Shown one piece after another: positions 23,105 to 31,578 of a DNA stretch of 40,060 nucleotides. The position numbers and the translations under genes were made by a program. This DNA is from Streptomyces chilikensis (lineage in GTDB: Bacteria; Actinomycetota; Actinomycetes; Streptomycetales; Streptomycetaceae). The stretch spans positions 678,717-718,776 of the forward strand of contig NZ_LWCC02000005.1 in the NCBI RefSeq assembly GCF_001642695.1, read 5' to 3'. Each line of letters opens with the position of its first letter. The stretch's first letter is position 1. The notes under the pieces were generated by a model. That model searched no databases, was not told the origin of the DNA, and saw only the letters and a list, made by a program, of their open reading frames with translations.

Positions 23105-24847
23105 TCAGGGCCGGGGGACGTTGCGCAGGTTGGAGCGGGCCATCTGCAGCATCCGTCCCACGCCGCCGTCCAGCACCACCTTGGAGGCGGAGAGCGCGAA
23201 CCCGGTGACCATCTCCTTCTTGATCTTCGGGGGGATGGACAGCGCGTTGGGGTCGGTCACCACGTCCACCAGCGCGGGCCCCTTGTGCCGGAAGGCCGCC
23301 TTCAGCGCGCCCGCGAGGTCCTTCGGCTTCTCCACCCGCACCCCGAAGGCCCCGCAGGCCTCGGCGACGGCGGCGAAGTCCGGGTTGGTGTTGGCGGTGC
23401 CGTGCGAAGGCAGACCGGCGACCAGCATCTCCAGCTCCACCATGCCGAGCGAGGAGTTGTTGAAGAGCACCACCTTCACCGGCAGGTCGTACTGCACCAG
23501 GGTCAGGAACTCCCCCATCAGCATGGCGAATCCGCCGTCGCCGGACATCGACACGACCTGCCGGCGGCGGTCGGTGAACTGTGCTCCGATCGCCATCGGC
23601 AGGGCGTTGGCCATCGAGCCGTGGGAGAACGAGCCGATGACGCGCCGGCGTCCGTTGGGGGTGATGTACCGCGCGGCCCACACGTTGCACATGCCGGTGT
23701 CGACGGTGAACACGGCGTCGTCGTCGGCGAGTTCGTCGAGCACCGCGGCCACGTACTCGGGGTGGATCGGTACGTGCTTGTCCACCTTGCGGGTGTAGGC
23801 CTTGACCACGCCCTCGAGCGCGTCGGCGTGCTTCTTCAGCATCTTGTCGAGGAACCTGCGGCTCTTCTTCGCCTTCACCCGGGGGATCAGGCACCGCAGG
23901 GTCTCCTTGACGTCGCCCCACACCGCCAGGTCCAGCCGGGAGCGGCGGCCGAGGTGCTCCGGGCGGACGTCGACCTGGGCGATCTGCACGTCGTCGGGGA
24001 GGAAGGCGTTGTAGGGGAAGTCGGTGCCGAGCAGGATCAGCAGGTCGCACTCGTGGGTGGCCTCGTAGGCGGCGCCGTAGCCGAGCAGACCGCTCATCCC
24101 GACGTCGTAGGGGTTGTCGTACTGGATCCATTCCTTGCCCCGCAGGGCGTGGCCGACCGGCGACTTGAGGAGTTCGGCGAGCTGCATGACCTCGTTGTGC
24201 GCGCTCTTGCAGCCGGCGCCGCAGAACAGGGTGACCTTGTCCGCCTTGTCGATCATCTCCACCAGGGCGTCGAGTTCGGCGTCCCCGGGGCGCACCGACG
24301 GCCGGGACGTGACCAGCGCCGTGTCGTACGCGCCCTCGGGGGCGGGCTCGTCGGCGATGTCGCCGGGAAGGGTGACGACGCTGACGCCGGAGCGGCCCAC
24401 GGCGTGCTGCACGGCGGTGTTCAGCAGGCGCGGCATCTGCGCCGGGCTGGAGATCATCTCGCTGTAGTGGCTGCAGTCGCGGAACAGCCGGTCCGGGTGG
24501 GTCTCCTGGAAGAAGCCGAGCCCGATCTCCGAGGAGGGGATGTGCGAGGCGAGCGCCAGCACCGGGGCCATGGAGCGGTGGGCGTCGTACAGGCCGTTGA
24601 TCAGGTGCAGGTTGCCGGGGCCGCAGGAGCCGGCGCAGGCGGTCAGCTGTCCGGTGACCTGCGCCTCGGCGCCGGCCGCGAAGGCGGCGGCCTCCTCGTG
24701 GCGTACGTGCACCCAGTCGATGCCCTTGTGGCGGCGCACGGCGTCCACGACGGGGTTGAGGCTGTCCCCGACCACCCCGTACATGCGCCGCACGCCCGCG
24801 CGGGTGAGGATGTCGACGAACTGCTCGGCGACGTTCTGCTTGGCCAT
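23105..24847 (-). CDS. poxB: Thiamine-diphosphate-dependent pyruvate oxidase/dehydrogenase (PoxB-like)
   Basis: A 580-residue enzyme predicted to convert pyruvate to acetate and CO2, passing electrons to quinone via FAD. The N-terminal Pyr domain has Y-G-V-V-G-D-S-L-N-P and the catalytic Glu region R-H-E-E-A-A-A-F-A-A-G-A-E-A. The C-terminal PP domain has the diphosphate motif G-D-G-G-F-A-M-L followed by F-N-N-S-S-L-G-M. The extreme C-terminus is a basic amphipathic stretch, as in PoxB enzymes that bind membrane lipids. The start is placed at M-A-K-Q-N-V-A-E-Q-F (24847) rather than an upstream ATG at 24922. No operon partner is close; the PP2C-like gene lies upstream in the same direction. 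Confidence 0.9.
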   Translation of the reverse strand: MAKQNVAEQFVDILTRAGVRRMYGVVGDSLNPVVDAVRRHKGIDWVHVRHEEAAAFAAGAEAQVTGQLTACAGSCGPGNLHLINGLYDAHRSMAPVLALASHIPSSEIGLGFFQETHPDRLFRDCSHYSEMISSPAQMPRLLNTAVQHAVGRSGVSVVTLPGDIADEPAPEGAYDTALVTSRPSVRPGDAELDALVEMIDKADKVTLFCGAGCKSAHNEVMQLAELLKSPVGHALRGKEWIQYDNPYDVGMSGLLGYGAAYEATHECDLLILLGTDFPYNAFLPDDVQIAQVDVRPEHLGRRSRLDLAVWGDVKETLRCLIPRVKAKKSRRFLDKMLKKHADALEGVVKAYTRKVDKHVPIHPEYVAAVLDELADDDAVFTVDTGMCNVWAARYITPNGRRRVIGSFSHGSMANALPMAIGAQFTDRRRQVVSMSGDGGFAMLMGEFLTLVQYDLPVKVVLFNNSSLGMVELEMLVAGLPSHGTANTNPDFAAVAEACGAFGVRVEKPKDLAGALKAAFRHKGPALVDVVTDPNALSIPPKIKKEMVTGFALSASKVVLDGGVGRMLQMARSNLRNVPRP

Positions 24848-24938
24848 GGCTGAGCGTGCCCTTCGCTGCGTGTTCACGATCCGTGTCCGGACCGCTCGTG
24901 TCCCCCGTCCCGGGACCATCAATCCACGCGACGCGGGT

Positions 24939-26051
24939 TCACGCCTCCCAGACGGCCACCGCCGTGCGGTCGTCGGCGTAACCCTTCACCCGCACCTGCA
25001 CGTCCGCCAGGAAGTCGGCGAGCCCCGGCGGCTCGGGCGCGGCCCACCGCCGCGCCAGGTGGGCGCGGAGCGCGGGCTCGTCGCCCAGCGGTTCGGCCAG
25101 GCCCGCCGCCGACATCAGCAGCCGGTCCCCCGGCCGGGCGACGCAGGTGCGGAACCGGAACGGCTCGCGGGGTGGCGCGGGAGCCGGTTCGTACGGGCTC
25201 GGCGGTGTGCTGATGCCGAGGTCGAGGGTGGCCGCGGCGGGTCCGACGGGGCGGGGCTCGAGGTCCTGCCAGTCGCCGTCGCGCAGCCGGTGGAGGCCGC
25301 CTTCGCCGACGCCGAAGAACACCCGGGTGCGGCACTCCGGGTCGGCGGGCAGCAGCAGGCAGCGCAGCGACGCCCGCTCCCCGCCGGGCCCGTGGTCCTC
25401 GTCGGCGGCGGCCGCGCGCAGGCGGCCGAGGCTGCGGTCGGTGAGCCGCTGGAGTCCCGCCCGCAGGTCGGCGCGGCGCCCTTCGCGGATGTCCTCGGCG
25501 AGCCGGGCGGCGCTGCGGCCGACGGCCTGGCCGATCCAGCGGCAGGCCGCGGCGGCGGCCCGCTGCCCCTCGGGGGTGGCCCGGGCTCCCGTGGCCACGG
25601 CCACCAGGACCAGTGCCCGGTCGCCCACCCCGAACCGGGCCGTCAGCAGCGCGTCCCGCCGCACCTCGCCCCGGTACCGGGCGGAGTCCCCGCGCACGGA
25701 CGCGGCCCGCAGCGTCAGCCCGCCGTGCCGGGCGCCGTCGAGCACGGTGTCCGGCACCAGGTCCTCCAGCGTGCCGGGGTCCGCCATGGGCAGCGAGGTC
25801 GGCTCGGGCTCGTAGCCCGGCGGCTCCTCCCCCACGTACGCCACGGCCCCGGCCCGTCCTCCGGAACCTCCTCCGCCTCCGAGGTCCAGCGTCCCGCGGT
25901 CGGGCGGTAAGGCACCGGCCCCCTCGGACCGGCCGCGCGACGCGACGGCACGAGCACCGGAGGCCGGCCCGGTGCCGCGGGCGGCTCCGGAACCGCCGGC
26001 AGGCCCGGCTCCGCTCCGTGCGCCCCCCGGCGCGCCCGGACCGCCGGTCAC
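24939..26051 (-). CDS. PP2C-like protein phosphatase-fold protein, T7SS-associated
   Basis: An open frame of 370 codons from a GTG at 26051. The PP2C fold is suggested by V-L-V-A-V-A-T, G-D-R-L-L-M-S-A-A-G-L-A-E and the final G-Y-A-D-D-R-T-A-V-A-V-W, the last matching the conserved D-D-x-T metal motif. The N-terminal D-G-x-G-G-H motif is missing (A-T-G-A-R-A-T instead), so the metal site looks incomplete. The first 65 residues are Gly/Ala-rich and may not be translated; GTG or ATG codons near 25850 and 25787 are alternative starts. The coding strand has a TTA codon at 25908-25910 if the long start is used. It is divergent from the ParA-EccC genes. Confidence 0.65.
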   Translation of the reverse strand: MTGGPGAPGGARSGAGPAGGSGAARGTGPASGARAVASRGRSEGAGALPPDRGTLDLGGGGGSGGRAGAVAYVGEEPPGYEPEPTSLPMADPGTLEDLVPDTVLDGARHGGLTLRAASVRGDSARYRGEVRRDALLTARFGVGDRALVLVAVATGARATPEGQRAAAAACRWIGQAVGRSAARLAEDIREGRRADLRAGLQRLTDRSLGRLRAAAADEDHGPGGERASLRCLLLPADPECRTRVFFGVGEGGLHRLRDGDWQDLEPRPVGPAAATLDLGISTPPSPYEPAPAPPREPFRFRTCVARPGDRLLMSAAGLAEPLGDEPALRAHLARRWAAPEPPGLADFLADVQVRVKGYADDRTAVAVWEA

Positions 26052-26368
26052 GCCGTCACCGCCGGAACCGGCATCACGACCGCCGGGCGTACCGGCATCG
26101 CGACCGATGCCGGTGCCGGTCCCTGTGCCTGTGCCTGTGCCTGTGCCGAACCAGTCGGCCGTCCCGGAGGTCCGCTTCCCGCCTCCGGCACGGCGGCCGG
26201 GCTCTCCCCCGTCGGCCCGGGGCCCGGGGAGCGAGGGACCCCGGTCCTCCCCCCGTCCCTCCGCAGGCCCCGGCCGCGCGTCCGGTCCGCCCGGCTCCGC
26301 CCCGTCTCCCGCGCCGGCGCGGGGTCCGCCCTCCGCGGTCCCGCGTTCCCCGGTGGTTCCCGGCCGCG
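26052..26368. other. Low-complexity divergent region, possible N-terminus of the ParA-like gene
   Basis: This stretch separates the PP2C-like and ParA-like genes. From an ATG at 26107 a frame encodes alternating Val-Pro residues from a CCTGTG hexamer repeat (26122-26145) and then a Pro/Ser/Arg-rich run open to 26547, but it is one frame away from the ParA-like domain. Homologous proteins usually have a disordered Pro-rich N-terminus, so a frameshift or a shorter start are both possible. No promoter motif is convincing here. Confidence 0.4.
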
Positions 26369-27337
26369 GTGCCCGGACGGCCGCAGGCCGCCCCGCGCGC
26401 CCGGGCCCCCCGCACCGCCCCGGACTCCCGCCCGGTGGTGGACGGCAAGCTCGCCGCCGCCGGCCGCGCGCCGCGCCGCGGGGAACCGTTCCTGACCCGC
26501 GCCCTGCGGGCGGTGCGGCGGACCGTTTCCTCGTCGGCCGCGCGTGAGGTCGCCGAGACGACCGCGACCGCCGAGGTGCTGCAGCAGCCGGTCACCACCG
26601 GCCGTCAGATAGCGGTGACGTCCATCCGCGGCGGGTCGGGCAAGACCACGGTCGCCGCGCTGCTGGGCACCACCTTCGCGCACTACCGCCAGGACCCGGT
26701 GCTGGTGGTCGAGGCGGACCCGGCGCTCGGCTCGCTGCCGCTGCGGCTCGGCGCGGAGAGCCTGCGCTGGACCACCGGCGACCTCGCCGACCTGATCGAG
26801 CCGCAGATGACCCTGCTCGACGTGACCGGCTACCTGGTCAAACTGCCGGGCAACGCCTGGCTGTTGCCCGCCAGTCAGGGGCAAGTCGGCACCATGCTCA
26901 GCACCAAGGCGTACGAGCGGGTCATGATCTCGACCCGCCGCTACTTCGGGGTGACCGTGGTGGACTGCGAGACGATGCCGGCCGAGGTCGCCCGCACCGC
27001 GCTGTCCGCCGCGCAGGCCCGGGTGCTCACGGTGCCGGCGACGCTGGAGGGCGTGGCCAGCACGCTCGCGGTGCTGGAGTGGATGAGCGGGCTGCCGCGG
27101 GGGATCACCACCTCGACCGTGGTGGTGATCTGCGAGACCGCTCCGCGGTCCGGCGTCGACCTGGCGAAGGCCACCGAGCGGCTGGAGGCCACGGGGGCGC
27201 GCGTGCGGGTGCTGCCGTACGACCGTCATCTGGCGGCGGGCGGGACCATCCGCCCCGAGTTGCTGGCCCACGGCACCCGGGAGGCCGCCACACGGCTGGC
27301 CGCGGAGGTGTTCCGGCTCTCCCACAGGAGGCGCTGA
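26369..27337 (+). CDS. ParA/MinD-like P-loop ATPase of a type VII secretion-type module
   Basis: From a GTG at 26369 the product is 322 residues. The deviant Walker A motif G-G-S-G-K-T-T is at 88-94, followed by V-V-E-A-D-P-A-L-G-S-L-P-L-R-L and V-T-V-V-D-C-E-T-M. The order and spacing fit MinD/ParA-type ATPases that accompany EccC genes in Streptomyces type VII secretion loci. The start is uncertain: GTG at 26435 is also in frame, no clear ribosome site is seen, and the Pro-rich segment in another frame (26107-26547) could be the true N-terminus after a frameshift. The stop is 50 bases before the low-complexity leader of the EccC-type gene, so an operon is likely. Confidence 0.8.
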   Translation: MPGRPQAAPRARAPRTAPDSRPVVDGKLAAAGRAPRRGEPFLTRALRAVRRTVSSSAAREVAETTATAEVLQQPVTTGRQIAVTSIRGGSGKTTVAALLGTTFAHYRQDPVLVVEADPALGSLPLRLGAESLRWTTGDLADLIEPQMTLLDVTGYLVKLPGNAWLLPASQGQVGTMLSTKAYERVMISTRRYFGVTVVDCETMPAEVARTALSAAQARVLTVPATLEGVASTLAVLEWMSGLPRGITTSTVVVICETAPRSGVDLAKATERLEATGARVRVLPYDRHLAAGGTIRPELLAHGTREAATRLAAEVFRLSHRRR

Positions 27338-27442
27338 CCCGGCCCGCCCCGCGGCGGCCTGGGCCGGCTGCGGCGGGCAGGCCCCGGTGATCCCGGCCGC
27401 CGGTGCCGGGCACGCCGCGCGGACCGGGGACCCGGCGAGCCC

Positions 27443-27578
27443 GGGGACCCCGACGGGCCCGGGGACCCCGACGGGCCCGGGGCCGCCGGCCGGGCCGAGG
27501 GCGCCGCCGAGACCGGGGACCGCCGGAGACGCCGGCGCCGCCGGAGACGCCGAGGACACCGAGGACACCGAGGACGCC
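27443..27578. repeat. In-frame short tandem repeats before the EccC-type ATG
   Basis: Two 18-bp copies of GGGGACCCCGACGGGCCC lie at 27443-27460 and 27461-27478. Three 9-bp copies, GAGGACACC, GAGGACACC, GAGGACGCC, lie at 27552-27578. Unit lengths are multiples of three and in frame with the EccC-type gene. Confidence 0.85.
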
Positions 27579-27596
27579 GAGGAAAAGGCAAGGACG

Positions 27597-30500
27597 ATGA
27601 GCACCCGACTGATCCACCGGCCGGCCCGCACCACCCGGCCCCCGGCCCCTCCCGAGCCGCGCACCATCGAGGCGCCGCCCAACCTGCCCGAGGGCAGGAC
27701 GGGTTCGGTCGCCACCTCACTGCTGCCGGTCGCCGGTGTGATGTCGTCCGTCGTGATGATGACGGTCATCCGCAGCAGCCAGTTCGCGGCGCTGGGCGCG
27801 ATCATCCTGGTCGTCACCGTCGTCGGCGCGATGGTCCTGCTCCTCTCCCAGCGCGGCAAGGCGCAGCGCACCCGCCGCACCCAGCGCGAGGCGTACCTCT
27901 CCTACCTGGAGGACCTGCGGGAGGAGTTGTTCCAGGAGGAGACGCGGCGGCGGGAGAGCGCCCAGGTGCTCAACCCGCCGCCGGAGGCTCTCCACGACAT
28001 CGTGCGCGACCCGGCCCGGCTGTGGGAGCGGCGCCGGACGGACGCCGACTTCCTCCGGGTCCGGGTGGGCACCGGTGAGATGCCGGTGCGCGACCTGCGG
28101 GTGGGGCAGCCGAACTCGTCCGTGCTGACGCCGCCCGACGAGTTCATGCTGAACGAGGCCTCCGCGCTGGTGTCCCGCTTCGGCATCGGCACCGAGCTGC
28201 CCCTCACCGTTCCCCTGGACCGGGCCGGCGACGTCAGTGTCGTCGGCGGCCGGGAGGACACCCTGCGCGTGGCGCGGGCGCTGATGGCGCAGGCCGCGGC
28301 GACCCACGCGCCGGACGACGTGGCGATGGCGCTGGCGGTGCCCGGCGACCGGATGGCCGACTGGGAGTGGGCCAAGTGGCTGCCGCACCTGCTGGACGGC
28401 GAGCAGTTCGACGGCCCGGTCGCCGCCCGTCGCATCGAGCCCTCGCTGCTCCAGCTGGCCCGCCGTCTCGGTCCCGAGCTGCGCCGCCGTGCCTCCTACG
28501 CGGCCGAGGTGCGCCGCGGGCTCTCCGACAAGGCGGCCCTGTCGATGGCCTCCCGGCTGCTGGTGGTGGTCGACGGGCACGGCGACGACGCGGTCGACCT
28601 GCCGCGCCCCGACGACGCGGTGGGGCTGCGCGACATGGGCGTCACCGTGCTGCACCTGCTGGACGAGCGGATCCAGGAGCCCGGCAGTGTGAGTCTGCGG
28701 ATCACCGTCGAGGGCGAGCGGGTCGTGGTCGAGGACCTGCGCGCGCCGGAGCCGATCGCCGCCCACGGCACCGTCGACGACATCGGCGTCCCCTTCGCCG
28801 AGGGCCTGGCCCGGATGCTGGCCCCGCTGCGGCTGTCCGCCGAGTCGGTGGCCGACGCGCCGCTCGCCGGGCCCGTCGGCTTCGCCGAGCTGCTCGGCAT
28901 CGACGACGTCGCCGACCTCGACCTGGACCGGCTGTGGGCGCCGCGCGGCGAGAGGGCCTTCCTGCGGGTGCCGATCGGCGTGGGCGACACCCACGAGCCG
29001 GTGCTGCTCGACCTCAAGGAGTCCTCCGAACTCGGCATGGGCCCGCACGGCCTGTGCGTCGGCGCGACCGGTTCCGGCAAGTCGGAGCTGCTGCGCACCC
29101 TGGTGCTCGCCCTGGTCGCCACCCATCCGCCGGAGGACCTCGCCCTCGTCCTCGTCGACTACAAGGGCGGCGCGACCTTCGCCCCCTTCGCGGACCTCCC
29201 GCACGTCGCCGGCGTCATCACCAACCTGGAGAACCAGGCCGGTCTCGTCGAGCGCGTCCACGCCTCGCTCGCCGGAGAGGTCAAGCGCCGCCAGCAGGTG
29301 CTCAAGAACGCGGGCAACGTCGCCGACATCGGCCACTACGCCGCCCTGCGCGCCGAGCGGCGTCCCGACCTCGACCCGCTGCCGCACCTGTTCGTGGTGA
29401 TCGACGAGTTCGGCGAACTCCTCACCGCCAAACCGGACTTCATCGACCTGTTCCTGTCGATCGGCCGGATCGGCCGGTCCATCGGCGTCCACCTGCTGCT
29501 GTCCAGCCAGCGCATCGAGGGCGGCAAGCTCAAGGGCCTGGACACCTACTTGTCGTACCGGCTGGGTCTGCGCACCTTCTCCGCCGACGAGTCCCGCACC
29601 GTCCTGGACACCACGGACGCCTTCCACCTGCCCCCGCTGCCCGGCTTCGGCTACCTCAAGGTCGACACCAGCCACTACGAGCGGTTCAAGGCCGGTTACG
29701 TCTCGGGCGCCTACAACGGCCCGGTCCGGCGCGAGACCGAGGAGAGCGGCCCGCTGGCCCTGGAGTACGGGGCGTACAACACCCTCGGCGAGGACGGGGG
29801 GAGCACGGGCGAGGAGCCGAAGGTCCGTCGCCGGGAGACCGGGCCCACCCAGATGGGCATGATGATCGGCCAGCTGGAGCGGGCGGGCGCCCGCCCGGTG
29901 CGCCAGATCTGGCTGCCGCCGCTGCCTTCGGCGGTCCCGCTGGACAAGGTGGCGGGACCGGTGGCGGTGGGAGCGCGGGGCATGCAGCTGGCCGGGCGGC
30001 GCGGCCCGCTCCAGGTGCCGCTCGGCCTTCTCGACGACCCGGCCAAGCAGTGGCAGGGCCAGTGGTACCTGGACCTCACCCTGGCGGGCGGCCACGCGGC
30101 GGTCATCGGCGGCCCGCAGTCGGGCAAGACCACCCTGCTGCGCACGCTGGCCCTGTCGCTGGCCCTCACGCACACCCCGCAGGAGGTCGGCGTCTACGGC
30201 CTCGACCTGGTCGGCGGCGGCCTGCAGGTCCTGTCCGGGCTGCCGCACGTCGGCGGGACCGCCGGCCGCGCCGACCGCGAACGCGCCGCCCGCACCGTCG
30301 AGTCGGTGCGCACCATGCTCGACCGGCGCGAGGAGCTGTTCCGGATCCACGGGATCGACTCGCTGGAGCAGCTGCGCACCCGGCGCGCCGCGGGGCAGGT
30401 GCCGGAGTTGGCGTCCACCGAGATCGTGCTGCTGATCGACGGGTTCGGCGCCCTGCGCGACGACTTCGAGGAGCTGGACGACGCGGTCTCCGACATCCTC

Positions 30501-31571
30501 AAGCGCGGCAGCGGCTACGGCATCCACGTGGTCGCCGGCATGCTCCGCTGGAACGACGTGCGCATCGCCACCCAGTCGCAGTTCGGCACCCGGGTCGAGC
30601 TGCGGCTGAACGATCCCGGCGAGTCGAGCATCGAGCGCAAGCTGGCCCAGACGCTCTCCCCGGAGGAGAAGGGCCGCGTCCTCACCGACGGCAAGCTGTT
30701 CGCCCAGGTGGCGCTGCCGCGCACCGACGGCCTCGCCGACACCGACGACCTGGGGGCGGTGCTGGAGCGCACCGCGCGCCAGGTCCGGGCCACCTGGACC
30801 GGCGAGGTCGCCCAGCCGGTGCGGGTGCTGCCCCACGTGCTGGAGCCGAACGCGCTGCCGACAGCGGCGGCGGAGCCCCGGCGCGTGCCGGTCGGCCTCG
30901 ACCAGTCCCAGCTCGAGCCGGTGCTGCTCGACCTGTTCCGGCACGACCAGCACCTGGTCGTCATGGGTGACAGCGAGTGCGGCAAGACCAACCTGCTCAA
31001 GGTGGTCGTCCAGGGGCTGGTCGAGCGCCACGGGGAGGACGAGCTCGTCTTCGGCGTCTTCGATCCCCGGCGCGGTCTGCGCGGCGCCGTCCCGGAGGAG
31101 TACCGGGGCGGTTACGCCTACAACTCGAAGCTCGCCGCGGGCCTCGCCGCGGGCATCGCCGCGGAGCTGGAGAAGCGGTTGCCCGACGAGGGCACGGACG
31201 GCGAGGACCTGGAGCCGGGCAGTTTCTCCGGCCCGCGGATCGTGATCCTCGTGGACGACTACGACGTGCTCACCACCGCGGGGCAGCAGCCCCTGGCCCC
31301 GTTCGTCCCGTACATCCCGTCGGCGGTCGACATCGGCCTGCACTTCGTCGTCACCCGACGGGTCGCGGGTGCCGCGCGCGGCCTGTACGAGCCGCTGCTG
31401 CTGGGCCTGCGCGAGTCCGGCGCCTCGGCCCTGGTGATGGCCGGCGACCGCGGCGAGGGCCAGCTCTTCCCCGGTGTGTACGCCGGCCCGCAGCCGCCCG
31501 GGCGCGGCGTGCTGGTGCAGCGGGGGCGTCCCAGCCGGCTGATCCAGACCGTCTACGCGGGGAACAGGTGA
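27597..31571 (+). CDS. eccC: EccC-type FtsK/SpoIIIE ATPase of a type VII secretion system
   Basis: A 1324-residue membrane ATPase. Two hydrophobic segments lie at about residues 41-85, then a coiled linker and a DUF-like domain, then three FtsK-like ATPase domains with Walker A motifs G-A-T-G-S-G-K-S (489-496), G-G-P-Q-S-G-K-T (838-845) and G-D-S-E-C-G-K-T (1124-1131). The matching Walker B regions are V-V-I-D-E-F-G-E, V-L-L-I-D-G-F-G and V-I-L-V-D-D-Y-D, so only the first has the usual catalytic Glu. The ATPase drives export of WXG100-type substrates in this family. ATG at 27597 has an A/G-rich AAGG site just upstream; GTG at 27387 is in frame and would add 70 Gly/Pro/Asp-rich residues. Confidence 0.92.
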   Translation: MSTRLIHRPARTTRPPAPPEPRTIEAPPNLPEGRTGSVATSLLPVAGVMSSVVMMTVIRSSQFAALGAIILVVTVVGAMVLLLSQRGKAQRTRRTQREAYLSYLEDLREELFQEETRRRESAQVLNPPPEALHDIVRDPARLWERRRTDADFLRVRVGTGEMPVRDLRVGQPNSSVLTPPDEFMLNEASALVSRFGIGTELPLTVPLDRAGDVSVVGGREDTLRVARALMAQAAATHAPDDVAMALAVPGDRMADWEWAKWLPHLLDGEQFDGPVAARRIEPSLLQLARRLGPELRRRASYAAEVRRGLSDKAALSMASRLLVVVDGHGDDAVDLPRPDDAVGLRDMGVTVLHLLDERIQEPGSVSLRITVEGERVVVEDLRAPEPIAAHGTVDDIGVPFAEGLARMLAPLRLSAESVADAPLAGPVGFAELLGIDDVADLDLDRLWAPRGERAFLRVPIGVGDTHEPVLLDLKESSELGMGPHGLCVGATGSGKSELLRTLVLALVATHPPEDLALVLVDYKGGATFAPFADLPHVAGVITNLENQAGLVERVHASLAGEVKRRQQVLKNAGNVADIGHYAALRAERRPDLDPLPHLFVVIDEFGELLTAKPDFIDLFLSIGRIGRSIGVHLLLSSQRIEGGKLKGLDTYLSYRLGLRTFSADESRTVLDTTDAFHLPPLPGFGYLKVDTSHYERFKAGYVSGAYNGPVRRETEESGPLALEYGAYNTLGEDGGSTGEEPKVRRRETGPTQMGMMIGQLERAGARPVRQIWLPPLPSAVPLDKVAGPVAVGARGMQLAGRRGPLQVPLGLLDDPAKQWQGQWYLDLTLAGGHAAVIGGPQSGKTTLLRTLALSLALTHTPQEVGVYGLDLVGGGLQVLSGLPHVGGTAGRADRERAARTVESVRTMLDRREELFRIHGIDSLEQLRTRRAAGQVPELASTEIVLLIDGFGALRDDFEELDDAVSDILKRGSGYGIHVVAGMLRWNDVRIATQSQFGTRVELRLNDPGESSIERKLAQTLSPEEKGRVLTDGKLFAQVALPRTDGLADTDDLGAVLERTARQVRATWTGEVAQPVRVLPHVLEPNALPTAAAEPRRVPVGLDQSQLEPVLLDLFRHDQHLVVMGDSECGKTNLLKVVVQGLVERHGEDELVFGVFDPRRGLRGAVPEEYRGGYAYNSKLAAGLAAGIAAELEKRLPDEGTDGEDLEPGSFSGPRIVILVDDYDVLTTAGQQPLAPFVPYIPSAVDIGLHFVVTRRVAGAARGLYEPLLLGLRESGASALVMAGDRGEGQLFPGVYAGPQPPGRGVLVQRGRPSRLIQTVYAGNR

Positions 31572-31578
31572 AACACGC

